Origin: Clostridium gasigenes
GTDB lineage: Bacteria > Bacillota > Clostridia > Clostridiales > Clostridiaceae
Length of the DNA stretch: 64,000 bases
Assembly: GCF_900104115.1 (NCBI RefSeq)
Contig: NZ_FNJM01000012.1
Location: 23,476-87,475 of the forward strand
Direction of reading: 5' to 3'
Positions 23,892 to 34,487 of the stretch are shown piece by piece. How positions within the stretch are numbered: the first letter of the stretch is position 1; each line of letters starts with the position of its first letter. Made by a program: the position numbers and the translations under genes. The notes beneath the pieces were generated by a model that did no database searches, was not told where the DNA came from, and worked only from the letters and a program-made list of their open reading frames with translations.

Positions 23892-25127
23892 TCAATTAAA
23901 ATAATAAGATTTATAAATAGGAAGATTATATCTTAAAGCTAGTTTAAATAAATATTCCTTAGCACCAATGTATTTATTTTCTTTATATAATTTATTAAAA
24001 TGACTTATTTCTTTAGGAATTAGTGATTCTTTCATTTCTTTAAAAGCTCGATTTAAACTATAATTATAGAAGGGTGGAGTTTGATTAGATAATAAAAGAG
24101 TATCTATATACGAATACAGATCTATAAATGAGTTTTTGGTTTCTAAAATACTAACAGCTTTTGATAAACAATCTTCTCCATATGACAAAACAATTAATTT
24201 ATACCTGTCTAATTCATTATAAAGTTCGTCTATAGAAACAGTTCCGTTTAACTCGTTTATAACATTTAAAATTTTAATTGTTGAAACATTTTTATCCTTG
24301 ACTTCTAACATAATATCTAAATCAAAATTTTTAACATTATTATAATAATTTAAAAAATCTAAAACTATAATAGTTTGGGAATGTGAGCCTTTCTTTTTAG
24401 AAGAATTCTGTTGACTATAATGAACTTTAATATTTCCATCATCTAAGGGCCAGGTAGCCTTAACTCTAGTTAATATCTCTTTTAAAGTATATATATTATC
24501 AGCAAAGCAAAAATTGTGAAAATTATCAAAAACAACAGGAATCTTACAAGTAGTTCCTATTAATAAGACTTCATCAATAGAGTAATTTTTTTCATCATTT
24601 TCTATAATTAATCTTTTCTTTATATTATTATCTAAGTTTAAAAAAGTATTTATGAATCGATTTATTGCGGCGGGTTTATCTCCATAAACACCACCGATAT
24701 GAAGAATTAATTTATGAGTTTTATTTAGACCAAGGCTATCTAAAAACTTGGCTTGATAAGATAAATCCAGTACAGATCTTTTTACTATTTCATTATTAGG
24801 AGAATTTAACACTGTATATTGACCTGGATGCATGGAAACTCTCATATTATTTTCTTTTATATAAGTGCCAATTGATAAGAGTTCATCTTTAAAATATTCA
24901 CTCCAATTAAATGTATTTATATAATGACTACCAAATGGGATGATGTCTGAGCTTATTCTAAAAAGTTTAATAGAAACTGAGTTATTATATATTAAGATGT
25001 TTTTAAGGTCATCTAAATTTTCTTTTATATATTTAATTAAAATATCTTCGGAATAATATTTTAATTGAAATCTTCTTGTAGTTTTAAAAGGAAGTAGTAA
25101 TGGCGTGCAAGCATATCCTATTTTCAT
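23892..25127 (-). CDS. uvsE: UV damage endonuclease UvsE
   Basis: Nicks DNA 5-prime of UV photoproducts and some other lesions, starting a repair route independent of UvrABC. In spore formers it adds to UV survival. It has the UVDE TIM-barrel motifs: GYACTPL at the N-terminus, RISSDIIPFGSH near 59, SMHPGQYTVLNSP near 100, LHIGGVYGDK near 143, IENDEK near 175 and FDNFHN near 204, which carry the metal ligands. At 411 aa it is longer than the 300-aa Bacillus form because of a C-terminal helical extension (about 300-411). AGGAGGG is upstream. No LexA-type box was recognised. Confidence 0.92.
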   Translation of the reverse strand: MKIGYACTPLLLPFKTTRRFQLKYYSEDILIKYIKENLDDLKNILIYNNSVSIKLFRISSDIIPFGSHYINTFNWSEYFKDELLSIGTYIKENNMRVSMHPGQYTVLNSPNNEIVKRSVLDLSYQAKFLDSLGLNKTHKLILHIGGVYGDKPAAINRFINTFLNLDNNIKKRLIIENDEKNYSIDEVLLIGTTCKIPVVFDNFHNFCFADNIYTLKEILTRVKATWPLDDGNIKVHYSQQNSSKKKGSHSQTIIVLDFLNYYNNVKNFDLDIMLEVKDKNVSTIKILNVINELNGTVSIDELYNELDRYKLIVLSYGEDCLSKAVSILETKNSFIDLYSYIDTLLLSNQTPPFYNYSLNRAFKEMKESLIPKEISHFNKLYKENKYIGAKEYLFKLALRYNLPIYKSYYFN

Positions 25128-25145
25128 TTTGCCCTCCTAGTTAAA

Positions 25146-25174
25146 TACTTATATTTTCAGTTAAAATATAAGTA
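25146..25174. repeat. Perfect hairpin in the uvsE-gdhA spacer
   Basis: A perfect 12-bp stem TACTTATATTTT (25146-25157) with its complement (25163-25174) and a 5-base loop, 19 bases upstream of the uvsE start. No T run follows. The rest of the 356-base gap holds only AT-rich sequence and a possible TATAAT (25441-25446) before gdhA. Confidence 0.5.
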
Positions 25175-25435
25175 ATTGTGGTTATTTATTTAAAAGTGTA
25201 TTAGTTATTTTTAAAATAGTCCAAGTTTACATATATCTTTTTCAATATACTTTAGTTTATAGTAATAGGACAGATATAATACATAAGGATATGTGGTAAT
25301 TATAACATGTAATAACAAAATAATACTCTATGGGTTTCTGGATATTCCTTATATTAGTGGTTTGTTAAAAAAATAAAGTAAATAAAATGAATTTAATGAA
25401 AAAATAACAATATTTAAAAAAATATAGCAAAATAA

Positions 25436-26828
<1,393 letters not shown>

Positions 26829-26830
<2 letters not shown>

Positions 26831-26925
26831 GGGAATTTTAAAAAAATTAAGGATGTCTATTTAGACATCCTTATTATTTTGAGTAATAATAAGGTATATT
26901 TGACTTGTTATTTTTTTGAGACATA
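26829..26925. repeat. Dispersed palindromic element, partial (copy 8)
   Basis: Left end TTAAGGGAATTTTAAAAAAAT and right arm TTGACTTGTTATTTTTTTGAG flank the gdhA terminator. The right arm is the exact reverse complement of the left arm of the copies at 17667 and 22764. Confidence 0.5.
26849..26880 (+). terminator. Terminator of gdhA
   Basis: A 10-bp perfect stem AAGGATGTCT/AGACATCCTT with a 4-base loop, followed by ATTATTTT. Confidence 0.8.
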
Positions 26926-27113
26926 TAAAGCATATTAAAAAACTTTGTAAATATAATAATATAAGAGTAAAATAGAGTTAATTAAAAAATTAATTAATTT
27001 TTAAGAAATCAATACTTGATTTTTTAAGTTGATTAGAATATATTTATAAAGGATTGAATTAAGAGGATTAAACATAAAATGGGGAGCAAGTCCTTTAATT
27101 AAGGAGTGATATA

Positions 27114-28502
27114 ATGGAGAAAATTACTTTTGCTGTAACATGCGTATTTCAAGTTTTAGTATTTACTTTAACTATGTATTATTTTGTTTTGGCTTTTTTC
27201 GGGTTACGAAGAAAGGATGAGAAGAAAACTTATAATTCAGAGAAAAGATTTGCCATGCTTGTAGCAGCTCATAATGAGGAAGTAGTTATTGGTAATCTTG
27301 TAGAAAGTTTAAAAAAACAGAATTATCCAAAGGAAATGTATGATATTTTTGTTATAGCTGATAATTGTACAGACAATACAGCTAAAATTGCAAGAAAGTA
27401 TGGGGCAGATGTTTACGAAAGATTTAATAAAGAACAAAGAGGTAAAGGTTATGCTTTAGAATGGATGTTTGCAAAAATATTTAAAATGAATAAAAAATAT
27501 GATGTAGTAGCTGTTTTTGATGCAGATAACTTAGTTTCACCAGATTGGATAAAAGAGATAAATTCAAAAATGAGTGAAGGATATAAGGTAGTACAAGGAT
27601 ATATAGATAGTAAAAATCCAAATGATTCTTGGATTGCAACTTCGTATTCTGTAGCATTCTGGTCTCAAAATAGAATGTTCCAATTGGCGAGAGCAAATGT
27701 AGGGCTATCAAACCAAATAGGTGGTACTGGATTTGCAATTGATACAAATATGCTTAAAGATTTGGGATGGGGCGCAACTTGCCTTACAGAAGATCTTGAG
27801 TTTTCATGTAAACTTATTTTAAATGGAGAAAAAGTTGGTTGGGCTCATGATGCTATTATTTATGATGAAAAACCTTTAACGTTAAAACAATCATGGATAC
27901 AAAGAAAAAGATGGATGCAAGGATTTACAGATGTAGCTTCTAGATATTTCTTTAAGTTACTAAAAAAAGGTTTAAAAGAGAAGAAATGGTTTATTTTAGA
28001 TTGTGCATTATATGTTATACAACCATTTTTAACTTTAATGTTAGGTATATCAATGCTTTTAACAGGTATAGAGCTGATTAATCCAGAGCTAATGAATATA
28101 TTTTCATTTAATGATTTATTTGGGGATGTTCTATTTACATTATTAGCTGGGATCCAATTTGTAATAATACCAATTATTTTGAAATTAGATAAAAAGATAT
28201 CACGAGGATTCTTTATATTATTAATATTCTACGCTATTAGTTTTGTGGTGATTCCATTAATTATAGGAAAAGAACATACAATGCTAGTGTTAGTAGCTGA
28301 TGTTATATACAATTTAGCTTTCTTACTTGGAACTTATTTATTCCTTGGAAAGAAAACTTGTATTTTCTTTTTCAGATTCTTATTATATTCTTTATATACA
28401 TTAACTTGGATACCGATAACAATTCAAGGTATATTAAATAAAAATAATAAAGAATGGAATCCTACTAAACATGTTAGAAGTATAGAAATTTGTGATGTTT
28501 AA
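27114..28502 (+). CDS. Membrane glycosyltransferase family 2 (processive type)
   Basis: A 462-aa membrane enzyme that should polymerise or add sugars from nucleotide-sugar donors. One span at residues 8-28, a cytoplasmic GT-A domain at about 45-290, then three or four spans to about 440. Motifs: AAHNEE (donor site), DNCTDNTA, FDADN (DxD metal site), TEDLEF (base) and QRKRWMQG, the QxxRW motif of processive synthases such as cellulose, hyaluronan and poly-GlcNAc synthases. No partner deacetylase or export gene is adjacent, so the polymer is unknown. GGAGTGA precedes the ATG. Monocistronic with a very strong terminator. Confidence 0.87.
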   Translation: MEKITFAVTCVFQVLVFTLTMYYFVLAFFGLRRKDEKKTYNSEKRFAMLVAAHNEEVVIGNLVESLKKQNYPKEMYDIFVIADNCTDNTAKIARKYGADVYERFNKEQRGKGYALEWMFAKIFKMNKKYDVVAVFDADNLVSPDWIKEINSKMSEGYKVVQGYIDSKNPNDSWIATSYSVAFWSQNRMFQLARANVGLSNQIGGTGFAIDTNMLKDLGWGATCLTEDLEFSCKLILNGEKVGWAHDAIIYDEKPLTLKQSWIQRKRWMQGFTDVASRYFFKLLKKGLKEKKWFILDCALYVIQPFLTLMLGISMLLTGIELINPELMNIFSFNDLFGDVLFTLLAGIQFVIIPIILKLDKKISRGFFILLIFYAISFVVIPLIIGKEHTMLVLVADVIYNLAFLLGTYLFLGKKTCIFFFRFLLYSLYTLTWIPITIQGILNKNNKEWNPTKHVRSIEICDV

Positions 28503-28540
28503 AATAATAACCCAGCACTTAGGTGCTGGGTTATTATTTT
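28501..28540 (+). terminator. Very strong terminator of the glycosyltransferase gene
   Basis: An 18-bp perfect stem starting AAAATAATAACCCAGCAC (28501-28518) with its complement (28523-28540). It begins inside the stop codon. Confidence 0.9.
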
Positions 28541-28582
28541 GAAAAATAGTTTGGCATTTTTCAATGATAAGAGAACATTAGT

Positions 28583-28612
28583 TTGACAAAAAAAATAAAA
28601 GAATATATATTT
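28583..28612 (+). promoter_or_regulatory. Possible parE-parC promoter
   Basis: TTGACA (28583-28588), 18 bases, TATATT (28607-28612). If used, the transcript has a leader of about 240 bases that includes the palindromic element at 28768. No open frame with a ribosome binding site is seen in the leader. Confidence 0.4.
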
Positions 28613-28767
28613 TTAGGGTGAGAAGAATTATAATAAAATTATAAAAGTTGATTTATAAATAGAAAATTATAAAAAGTTATAAATTTGGACAAATTATTAT
28701 TGTATATAGATATTTTGAAATATAATAAAAACTAAAATTTTTAAATAAGAGATATTATTTAAAATCA

Positions 28768-28826
28768 TTAGGGCTCTAAAAGAAAATAAACTAGAATATA
28801 AGTAGTTATTTTTTGAAAATACCTTA
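28768..28826. repeat. Dispersed palindromic element (copy 9)
   Basis: TTAGGGCTCTAAAAGAAAATAA at the left and TAGTTATTTTTTGAAAATACC at the right; arms and ends match the family. It lies 34 bases before parE, so here it would be part of a 5-prime leader. Confidence 0.55.
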
Positions 28827-28859
28827 GTGTTAGGATGTAATTAATTTTGGAGGTTTGTT

Positions 28860-30809
28860 ATGGGTAAGGAAATAATTAAGGGCTATGATGTTACGGATTT
28901 AACTTCCTTAGAAAAGCTAGAGCCGGTAAGGGTAAGACCTGGAATGTATATTGGATCTACAGGAAGCAAGGGGCTACATCATTGTGTGTGGGAAATATTA
29001 GATAACTCTATTGATGAAATATCTAATGGTCATGGTGATAGAACTACAGTAATTATAAATAAAGATAAAAGTATAACTATAATAGATAATGGACGAGGTA
29101 TTCCAACAGGAATACATCCAATAAAGAAAAAATCTGGCGTTGAAATGGTATTTACTGAGTTGCATACTGGAGGAAAGTTTGATAATAAAAATTATAAAAC
29201 TTCTGGAGGATTACATGGAGTTGGAGCCGCAGTAGTTAATGCTCTTTCAAAATGGTTAGTAGTTGAAATTTATCAAAAAGGAAATTTATATAAACAAAGG
29301 TTTGAATATTCCTATGATAAAGAACTAAAAAAAGATATGCCAGGAACAGCTGTTACTGGGCTAGATATAGTGGGCACAAGTAAAAAAACAGGAACTAAAG
29401 TTACATTTATGCCAGATAAGGATATTTTCTCAACAATTGATTTTAAATTTGATATTATTGATGAAAGACTGCAACAGTTAGCATTTCAAAATAAAGGAAT
29501 ACATTTAGAGTTAGTAGATAAAAGAAAAGATGAAGAAGTAAAGAAAGAATATTACTCAGAAAGAGGTCTTTTAGACTTTATTGAATACTTAAATGAAAGT
29601 AAAACAACACTTCATCCAAATCCTATAATTTTTGATGGCGAAAGATCATTAGAGAATGTAGAAATGTATGGAGAAGTATGTATTCAGTTTACAGATTCAA
29701 CTACAGAGTATATTGGAAGTTATGTTAATAATATACCAACTACAGAAGCTGGTACTCATGAAACTGGATTTAAAACTGGGATGACAAGAAGTTTTAAAGA
29801 AGGTGCGAAAAAATTAGGCTTAGTGAAAGAAAAGGATAAGGATTTTGAAGGTGATGATTTAAGAGAAGGTATGACCGCTATCCTTAGAATTAAAATTACT
29901 GACCCTGTATTTGAGGGACAAACTAAAACAAAACTTGGAAGCTCTGAAGCATACACAATGATGAATGATTTAGCATACACTAAGTTTAGCGAATGGATAG
30001 AAGATAACAAAGAACTCGCAACTAGTATTATTAATAATGCCCTTCAAGCAGCTCAAAGAAGAGAAAAAATAAAAAAAATTAATGATGCTGAAAAGAAAAA
30101 GATAGGTAAGGGTACATCACCACTTGCAGGGAGGATAGCTGTATGTACGTTAAAAGACAAAACAGTAAATGAATTCATTGTAGTGGAAGGAGAGTCCGCT
30201 GGAGGGTCTGCAAAGCAAGCTAGGGATAGAAGATTCCAAACAATAATGCCTTCAAAAGGTAAAATAATGAATACTGAAAAGCAAAAGCTTGAAAATGTTT
30301 TAGCCTCAGAGGAACTTAAAATATTTAATACTGCTGTAGGAACAGGAACATTAGATAATTATAAAGAACAGGATTTAAAGTATGATAAAATAATTATTAT
30401 GAGTGATGCAGATGTAGATGGATACCATATAAGAACATTATGGATGACTTATATATACAGATATATGAGACCACTTATTGCAAATGGACATTTGTATTTA
30501 GCTAGACCACCATTATATAAAGTTTATAAAAACACAAAAAGTGGAGAAGTAGCTAAATATGCATATAGTGATGAAGATTTAGAAAAGGTTAAAAAAGAAA
30601 TAGGTAAGGGAGCTCTTATGCAAAGATACAAAGGGCTTGGAGAAATGAACCCAGAGCAATTATGGCAAACAACACTAAATCCTGAGTCAAGAACATTAAT
30701 GCAGGTAACTATAGAAGATGCTACAAAAGCAGAAAAAATGGTTTCACTTCTAATGGGGGAAATTGTTGAGCCAAGAAGGAAATATATGTATAAATACGGA
30801 GAATTTTAA
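28860..30809 (+). CDS. parE: DNA topoisomerase IV subunit B
   Basis: The ATPase and metal-binding subunit of topoisomerase IV, which separates daughter chromosomes. The 649-aa protein has the GHKL ATPase domain (EILDNSIDE, DNGRGIP, GGLHGVGA within the first 130 residues), the transducer domain, and the TOPRIM motifs EGESAGGSA and MSDADVDG. The ending MSLLMGEIVEPRRKY-like sequence is typical. It is called ParE rather than GyrB because it is paired with a subunit A lacking the GyrA box. Ribosome binding site GGAGG is seven bases from the ATG. parC starts 22 bases downstream. Confidence 0.92.
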   Translation: MGKEIIKGYDVTDLTSLEKLEPVRVRPGMYIGSTGSKGLHHCVWEILDNSIDEISNGHGDRTTVIINKDKSITIIDNGRGIPTGIHPIKKKSGVEMVFTELHTGGKFDNKNYKTSGGLHGVGAAVVNALSKWLVVEIYQKGNLYKQRFEYSYDKELKKDMPGTAVTGLDIVGTSKKTGTKVTFMPDKDIFSTIDFKFDIIDERLQQLAFQNKGIHLELVDKRKDEEVKKEYYSERGLLDFIEYLNESKTTLHPNPIIFDGERSLENVEMYGEVCIQFTDSTTEYIGSYVNNIPTTEAGTHETGFKTGMTRSFKEGAKKLGLVKEKDKDFEGDDLREGMTAILRIKITDPVFEGQTKTKLGSSEAYTMMNDLAYTKFSEWIEDNKELATSIINNALQAAQRREKIKKINDAEKKKIGKGTSPLAGRIAVCTLKDKTVNEFIVVEGESAGGSAKQARDRRFQTIMPSKGKIMNTEKQKLENVLASEELKIFNTAVGTGTLDNYKEQDLKYDKIIIMSDADVDGYHIRTLWMTYIYRYMRPLIANGHLYLARPPLYKVYKNTKSGEVAKYAYSDEDLEKVKKEIGKGALMQRYKGLGEMNPEQLWQTTLNPESRTLMQVTIEDATKAEKMVSLLMGEIVEPRRKYMYKYGEF

Positions 30810-30831
30810 TAGATAAGGATGGAGAAGTGTT

Positions 30832-33741
30832 ATGGCGAAAAAAGTTAATGAGATACCAAGAGATAATAATATTATAAGAGTGCCAATTGATGAGGCAATG
30901 CCTGATAATTATCTTCCTTATGCTATTGAAGTAGCTAAAGAAAGAGCTCTTCCAGATGTAAGAGATGGTTTAAAACCAGTACATAGGAGAATATTATATG
31001 GAGCCTATCAATTAAAAGCATATCCAGATAGACCTTATTATAAATCAGCTAGAATAGTTGGGGATATTTTAGGAAAGTATCATCCACATGGTGATACTTC
31101 TGTTTATGATGCTATGGTAATTATGGCTCAAAACTTTTCAACAAGAGCACCACTTATTGATGGACAAGGAAACTGGGGTTCAAGTGATGGTGATGGAGCG
31201 GCTGCAATGCGTTATACAGAAGCAAGACTTGCACCAATTGCTATGGAAATGCTAAGAGATATAGATAAAGACACAGTAGATATGGTTCTTAACTATTCAG
31301 AGAGTGAACTAGAACCTAAGGTATTACCAAGTAGATATCCTAATTTACTTGTAAATGGAACATTTGGTATTGCAGTTGGACTTGCAACTAACATACCACC
31401 ACATAATTTAGGTGAAGTTACAGATGGAGTACTTGCTTATATAGATAATCCAGAAATAACAACTAGAGAGTTAATGAATCATATCAAAGGACCAGATCTA
31501 CCAACTGGTGGAATACTTATAGGTAGAAATTCTTTGATTGCGGCTTATGAAACAGGTGAAGGTAAAGTAAGTTTAAGATCTAAGTGTTCTATAGAAAAAT
31601 TGGAAAATGGAAGAGTTGGAATAGTAATAACGGAGTTTCCGTATAGAAGAAATAAGGCGAAGATGCTTCAGCTAATATCAGAAATGACAGGCGATAAAAG
31701 ACATGCAAAAGCATTAGAATCTATTGTTGATATTAGAGATGAATCGGATAGAAATGGGATTCGTTCTGTTATTGAGTTTAGAAAAGCTGTAGATGAAGAT
31801 ATGGCTGATAAAGTTCTTAAATATTTATTTAAGAAAACTGACCTTCAATGTAACATAAGCTTTAATATGGTAGCACTTGCAGATGGGAAACCTCAAACAA
31901 TGGGGCTTAAGACTATAATTGAGCATTATGTTAACCATCAAAAGGATATAGTTACAAGAAGGACTATAAGAGAATTAGCAATATCGGAAAAAAGATTCCA
32001 TATTGTAGAAGGGTTTATAAAAGCAATTGATGTTTTAGATGAGCTTATTAAAATAATTAGAGCTTCAAAATCTAAAAAGGATGCAGGCGAAAATATAAGA
32101 GCTAGATTTGATTTTACTGAAATTCAATCTGATGCAATTTTAGAATTAATGCTTTATAGATTAACAGGTCTTGAAATAAAAGTATTCCAAAAAGAATATA
32201 ATGAATTAGAAAAGTTAATTAAGAAGCTTAAAAATATATTGAAAAATCCAAGTGAACTTTTGAAGGTTATTAAAACTGAGTTAATAGAAATAACAGAAAA
32301 ATTTAAAGACCCAAGAAGAACGGCTATTATAGAAGATGATAGTGAAGCTAAAATTGATATAGAAGAATTAATAATAGTAGAAGATATAATGGTTACTCTT
32401 TCAAAAGATGGATTTATTAAGAGTATTCCTCTTAAAACCTATAATAGATCAAATGCAAATCCAGAAGATATTGATTATAGAGAAGGTGATAGTCTTAAAT
32501 TCCTTGTTAAATCGAATACAAGAGATACATTGCTGATATTTACAAATAAGGGGAATATGTATCAGACTAAGGGGATTAATATACCGGAACTTAAGTGGAA
32601 GGAAAAAGGCGAAAAAGTTGATAGATTAATTAAGACTTTAAACTTAGATAAAGAAGTTATAGTTTCAGTAATGTCGGTATCATCAATGATGCCAAATAAG
32701 ATGCTTCAATTTATTACAACTCAAGGTTATATTAAAAAGAGTAGCTTAGACAAATTCCAAACAACTTATACAAAGCTACAAGCTTTAAAATTAAAAGATG
32801 GCGATGAAGTTATGGATATAACTTTATTGGAAGAAAATAATAAATCAGAATTCTTAAGAGTTGAAACTAAAAGAGGATTAAAATTCAGTTTAGAGTTACC
32901 AGAAATTGAAGAAGAACCAAGAAATATATTAGGATTACAATTATTTAATATTTCAGCTAAGGATGAAGTTCTTAGTGTAGAGTATTCAGATAAAATGGAA
33001 TTTGCAGAGTTTACAATTGGTGTAACAGCTAAGGGGAATATTAAAGGATTTCAAAGAGCTAGGAAGCAAGATAAACTTAAAGTGAATACAGATTCTAAAA
33101 GTGAAGTACTTATGTTTACAAACCTTGGAAGAGTATATAAGGTTCCAGCATTCTTACTTCAAAGTGTAGATAAAGAAGAAATTCCCTTAAAAACTATTAT
33201 TGATGATATAGCTAAAGGTGAATTTGTAATACAATTATGTTCAATTAAGAGATTTGAAGATGATAAAATAGTTTATTTATTTACAAAAAAGGGAATGATA
33301 AAGAAAACTTATTTAAAAGAGTTTGATGGAAGTTATTCATATCAAATTTCATACAAATTTAAGTATGAAGGTGATGAAGTAGTATCTATAGAAATTTGTA
33401 ATTCTAAGGAAGCAGAACTTGTAATGGTAACTAAAAGAGGAATGGCAATTAAATTTTCATCAGAAAATGTAAACGCCATGGGTAAATTAGCTACAGGGGT
33501 AACAGGAATAAGTTTAAAAGAAGATGATTCAGTTTTATTTGGTAAAGCTATAGTTATACCAAATAAACAAAATGATTCAGAAATTTCAGTAACTATTGAA
33601 AATAAAATAACTCTTGTATCTAAGAATAAAGAAAAGAAAGAACTAGATATAGAAGAAATAAAACTTCAAAATAGAGCAGGTAGAGGCAGTAGCATAATGG
33701 TAGTAGTCCTTGAAGATGAAATTAAAGAAGTAATATTTTAA
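30832..33741 (+). CDS. parC: DNA topoisomerase IV subunit A
   Basis: The DNA-cleaving subunit, partner of ParE. Catalytic Tyr128 lies in [10 protein letters not shown]; the helix [10 protein letters not shown] that contacts quinolones keeps the sensitive-type Ser and Asp. Residues up to about 500 form the breakage-reunion core, and the rest a beta-pinwheel of repeated strands. No GyrA box (QRRGGKG) is visible, which favours ParC over GyrA. At 969 aa it is longer than the usual 800-850, through an extended C-terminal domain. It is co-transcribed with parE and followed by a palindromic element. Confidence 0.92.
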   Translation: MAKKVNEIPRDNNIIRVPIDEAMPDNYLPYAIEVAKERALPDVRDGLKPVHRRILYGAYQLKAYPDRPYYKSARIVGDILGKYHPHGDTSVYDAMVIMAQNFSTRAPLIDGQGNWGSSDGDGAAAMRYTEARLAPIAMEMLRDIDKDTVDMVLNYSESELEPKVLPSRYPNLLVNGTFGIAVGLATNIPPHNLGEVTDGVLAYIDNPEITTRELMNHIKGPDLPTGGILIGRNSLIAAYETGEGKVSLRSKCSIEKLENGRVGIVITEFPYRRNKAKMLQLISEMTGDKRHAKALESIVDIRDESDRNGIRSVIEFRKAVDEDMADKVLKYLFKKTDLQCNISFNMVALADGKPQTMGLKTIIEHYVNHQKDIVTRRTIRELAISEKRFHIVEGFIKAIDVLDELIKIIRASKSKKDAGENIRARFDFTEIQSDAILELMLYRLTGLEIKVFQKEYNELEKLIKKLKNILKNPSELLKVIKTELIEITEKFKDPRRTAIIEDDSEAKIDIEELIIVEDIMVTLSKDGFIKSIPLKTYNRSNANPEDIDYREGDSLKFLVKSNTRDTLLIFTNKGNMYQTKGINIPELKWKEKGEKVDRLIKTLNLDKEVIVSVMSVSSMMPNKMLQFITTQGYIKKSSLDKFQTTYTKLQALKLKDGDEVMDITLLEENNKSEFLRVETKRGLKFSLELPEIEEEPRNILGLQLFNISAKDEVLSVEYSDKMEFAEFTIGVTAKGNIKGFQRARKQDKLKVNTDSKSEVLMFTNLGRVYKVPAFLLQSVDKEEIPLKTIIDDIAKGEFVIQLCSIKRFEDDKIVYLFTKKGMIKKTYLKEFDGSYSYQISYKFKYEGDEVVSIEICNSKEAELVMVTKRGMAIKFSSENVNAMGKLATGVTGISLKEDDSVLFGKAIVIPNKQNDSEISVTIENKITLVSKNKEKKELDIEEIKLQNRAGRGSSIMVVVLEDEIKEVIF

Positions 33742-33742
33742 C

Positions 33743-33832
33743 TTAAGCATTAAAAAAATAACCAGTCAAGGTGCAACCTATGGCACAAAATAGACTAGCA
33801 TATTGGCTTGTTATTTTTTTGAAGCTCCCTTA
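33743..33832. repeat. Dispersed palindromic element, complete copy (copy 10)
   Basis: The best full copy: AAAAAAATAACCAGTC (33752-33767) against GGCTTGTTATTTTTTT (33805-33820), with outer end GAAGCTCCCTTA. The interior contains GGTGC and GGCAC and the string GGCACAAAATAGACTAGCATA. It differs from the 17667 copy mainly by a 12-base insert. Confidence 0.7.
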
Positions 33833-33856
33833 GGGGCATGAAAAGGAGCGATTAGT

Positions 33857-34396
33857 ATGGAAAAGGTAGCAGTTTTATTAGCAGATGGGTTTGAAACAAT
33901 AGAGGCATTAACGGTTGTTGATATTTTAAGAAGAGCAGAGATTTCTTGTGACACTTTTGCATTAGAGGGATTAGAAGTATGCTCATCTCATAAAATAATT
34001 GTTAAAGCTGATAAAAATATAAATGATAATGAAATAAAAGATTATGATTGTATAGTCTTACCTGGAGGAATGCCTGGGGCAAAGAATTTAAAAGAAAATA
34101 GTAGAGTTATAGAATTAATAAAAGATTTCAATAATAAAGGAAAATTAATTTGCGGAATATGTGCAGGTCCAATAGCCTTAGGGGAAGCTGGTATAACTGA
34201 AGGAAAAGATATGACCTGTTATCCTGGATTTGAAAAAGAACTAGGAAACTGCAATTATAAAGAGGAATTAGTTGTAAGTTTTGAGAATATAATAACTGGT
34301 AGAGGACCGGCAGCGGCAATACCCTTTGCTTTTGAAATATTGAATAAATTTAAACCAGAGAAGCTAGAACAAGTTAAGGCAGGAATGTTGTTTTAA
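33857..34396 (+). CDS. DJ-1/PfpI family protein
   Basis: A 179-aa flavodoxin-like protein of the DJ-1 superfamily. The nucleophilic elbow CGICAGP places Cys102 at the usual site, and the partner Glu is in DGFETIEA (13-16). Bacterial members include YajL-like chaperones and deglycases; PfpI-type proteases have a different context. AVLLADGFETIEA and TGRGPAAAIPFA match the DJ-1/ThiJ subgroup. AAAGGAGCG precedes the ATG. Activity cannot be told from sequence; oxidative or carbonyl stress is the usual association. Confidence 0.88.
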   Translation: MEKVAVLLADGFETIEALTVVDILRRAEISCDTFALEGLEVCSSHKIIVKADKNINDNEIKDYDCIVLPGGMPGAKNLKENSRVIELIKDFNNKGKLICGICAGPIALGEAGITEGKDMTCYPGFEKELGNCNYKEELVVSFENIITGRGPAAAIPFAFEILNKFKPEKLEQVKAGMLF

Positions 34397-34414
34397 AAAA
34401 TATACCCAAAGAGT

Positions 34415-34457
34415 AAAAATAAAGTGTGTAGCTGAATAGGCACACATTTATTTTTTG
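34415..34457 (+). terminator. Terminator after the DJ-1 gene
   Basis: AAAATAAAGTGTG (34416-34428) pairs with CACACATTTATTTT (34441-34454, one bulged A), followed by TT. Confidence 0.7.
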
Positions 34458-34487
34458 CAAAAAATTAAGCAAGTAGGGGGTCTATAA

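Noticed and set aside
27114..28502. Glycosyltransferase as part of a cellulose or poly-GlcNAc operon
   Set aside because: It is monocistronic between strong signals, with no deacetylase, export or c-di-GMP-binding partner beside it. The polysaccharide deacetylase at 5872 is too far away to link.
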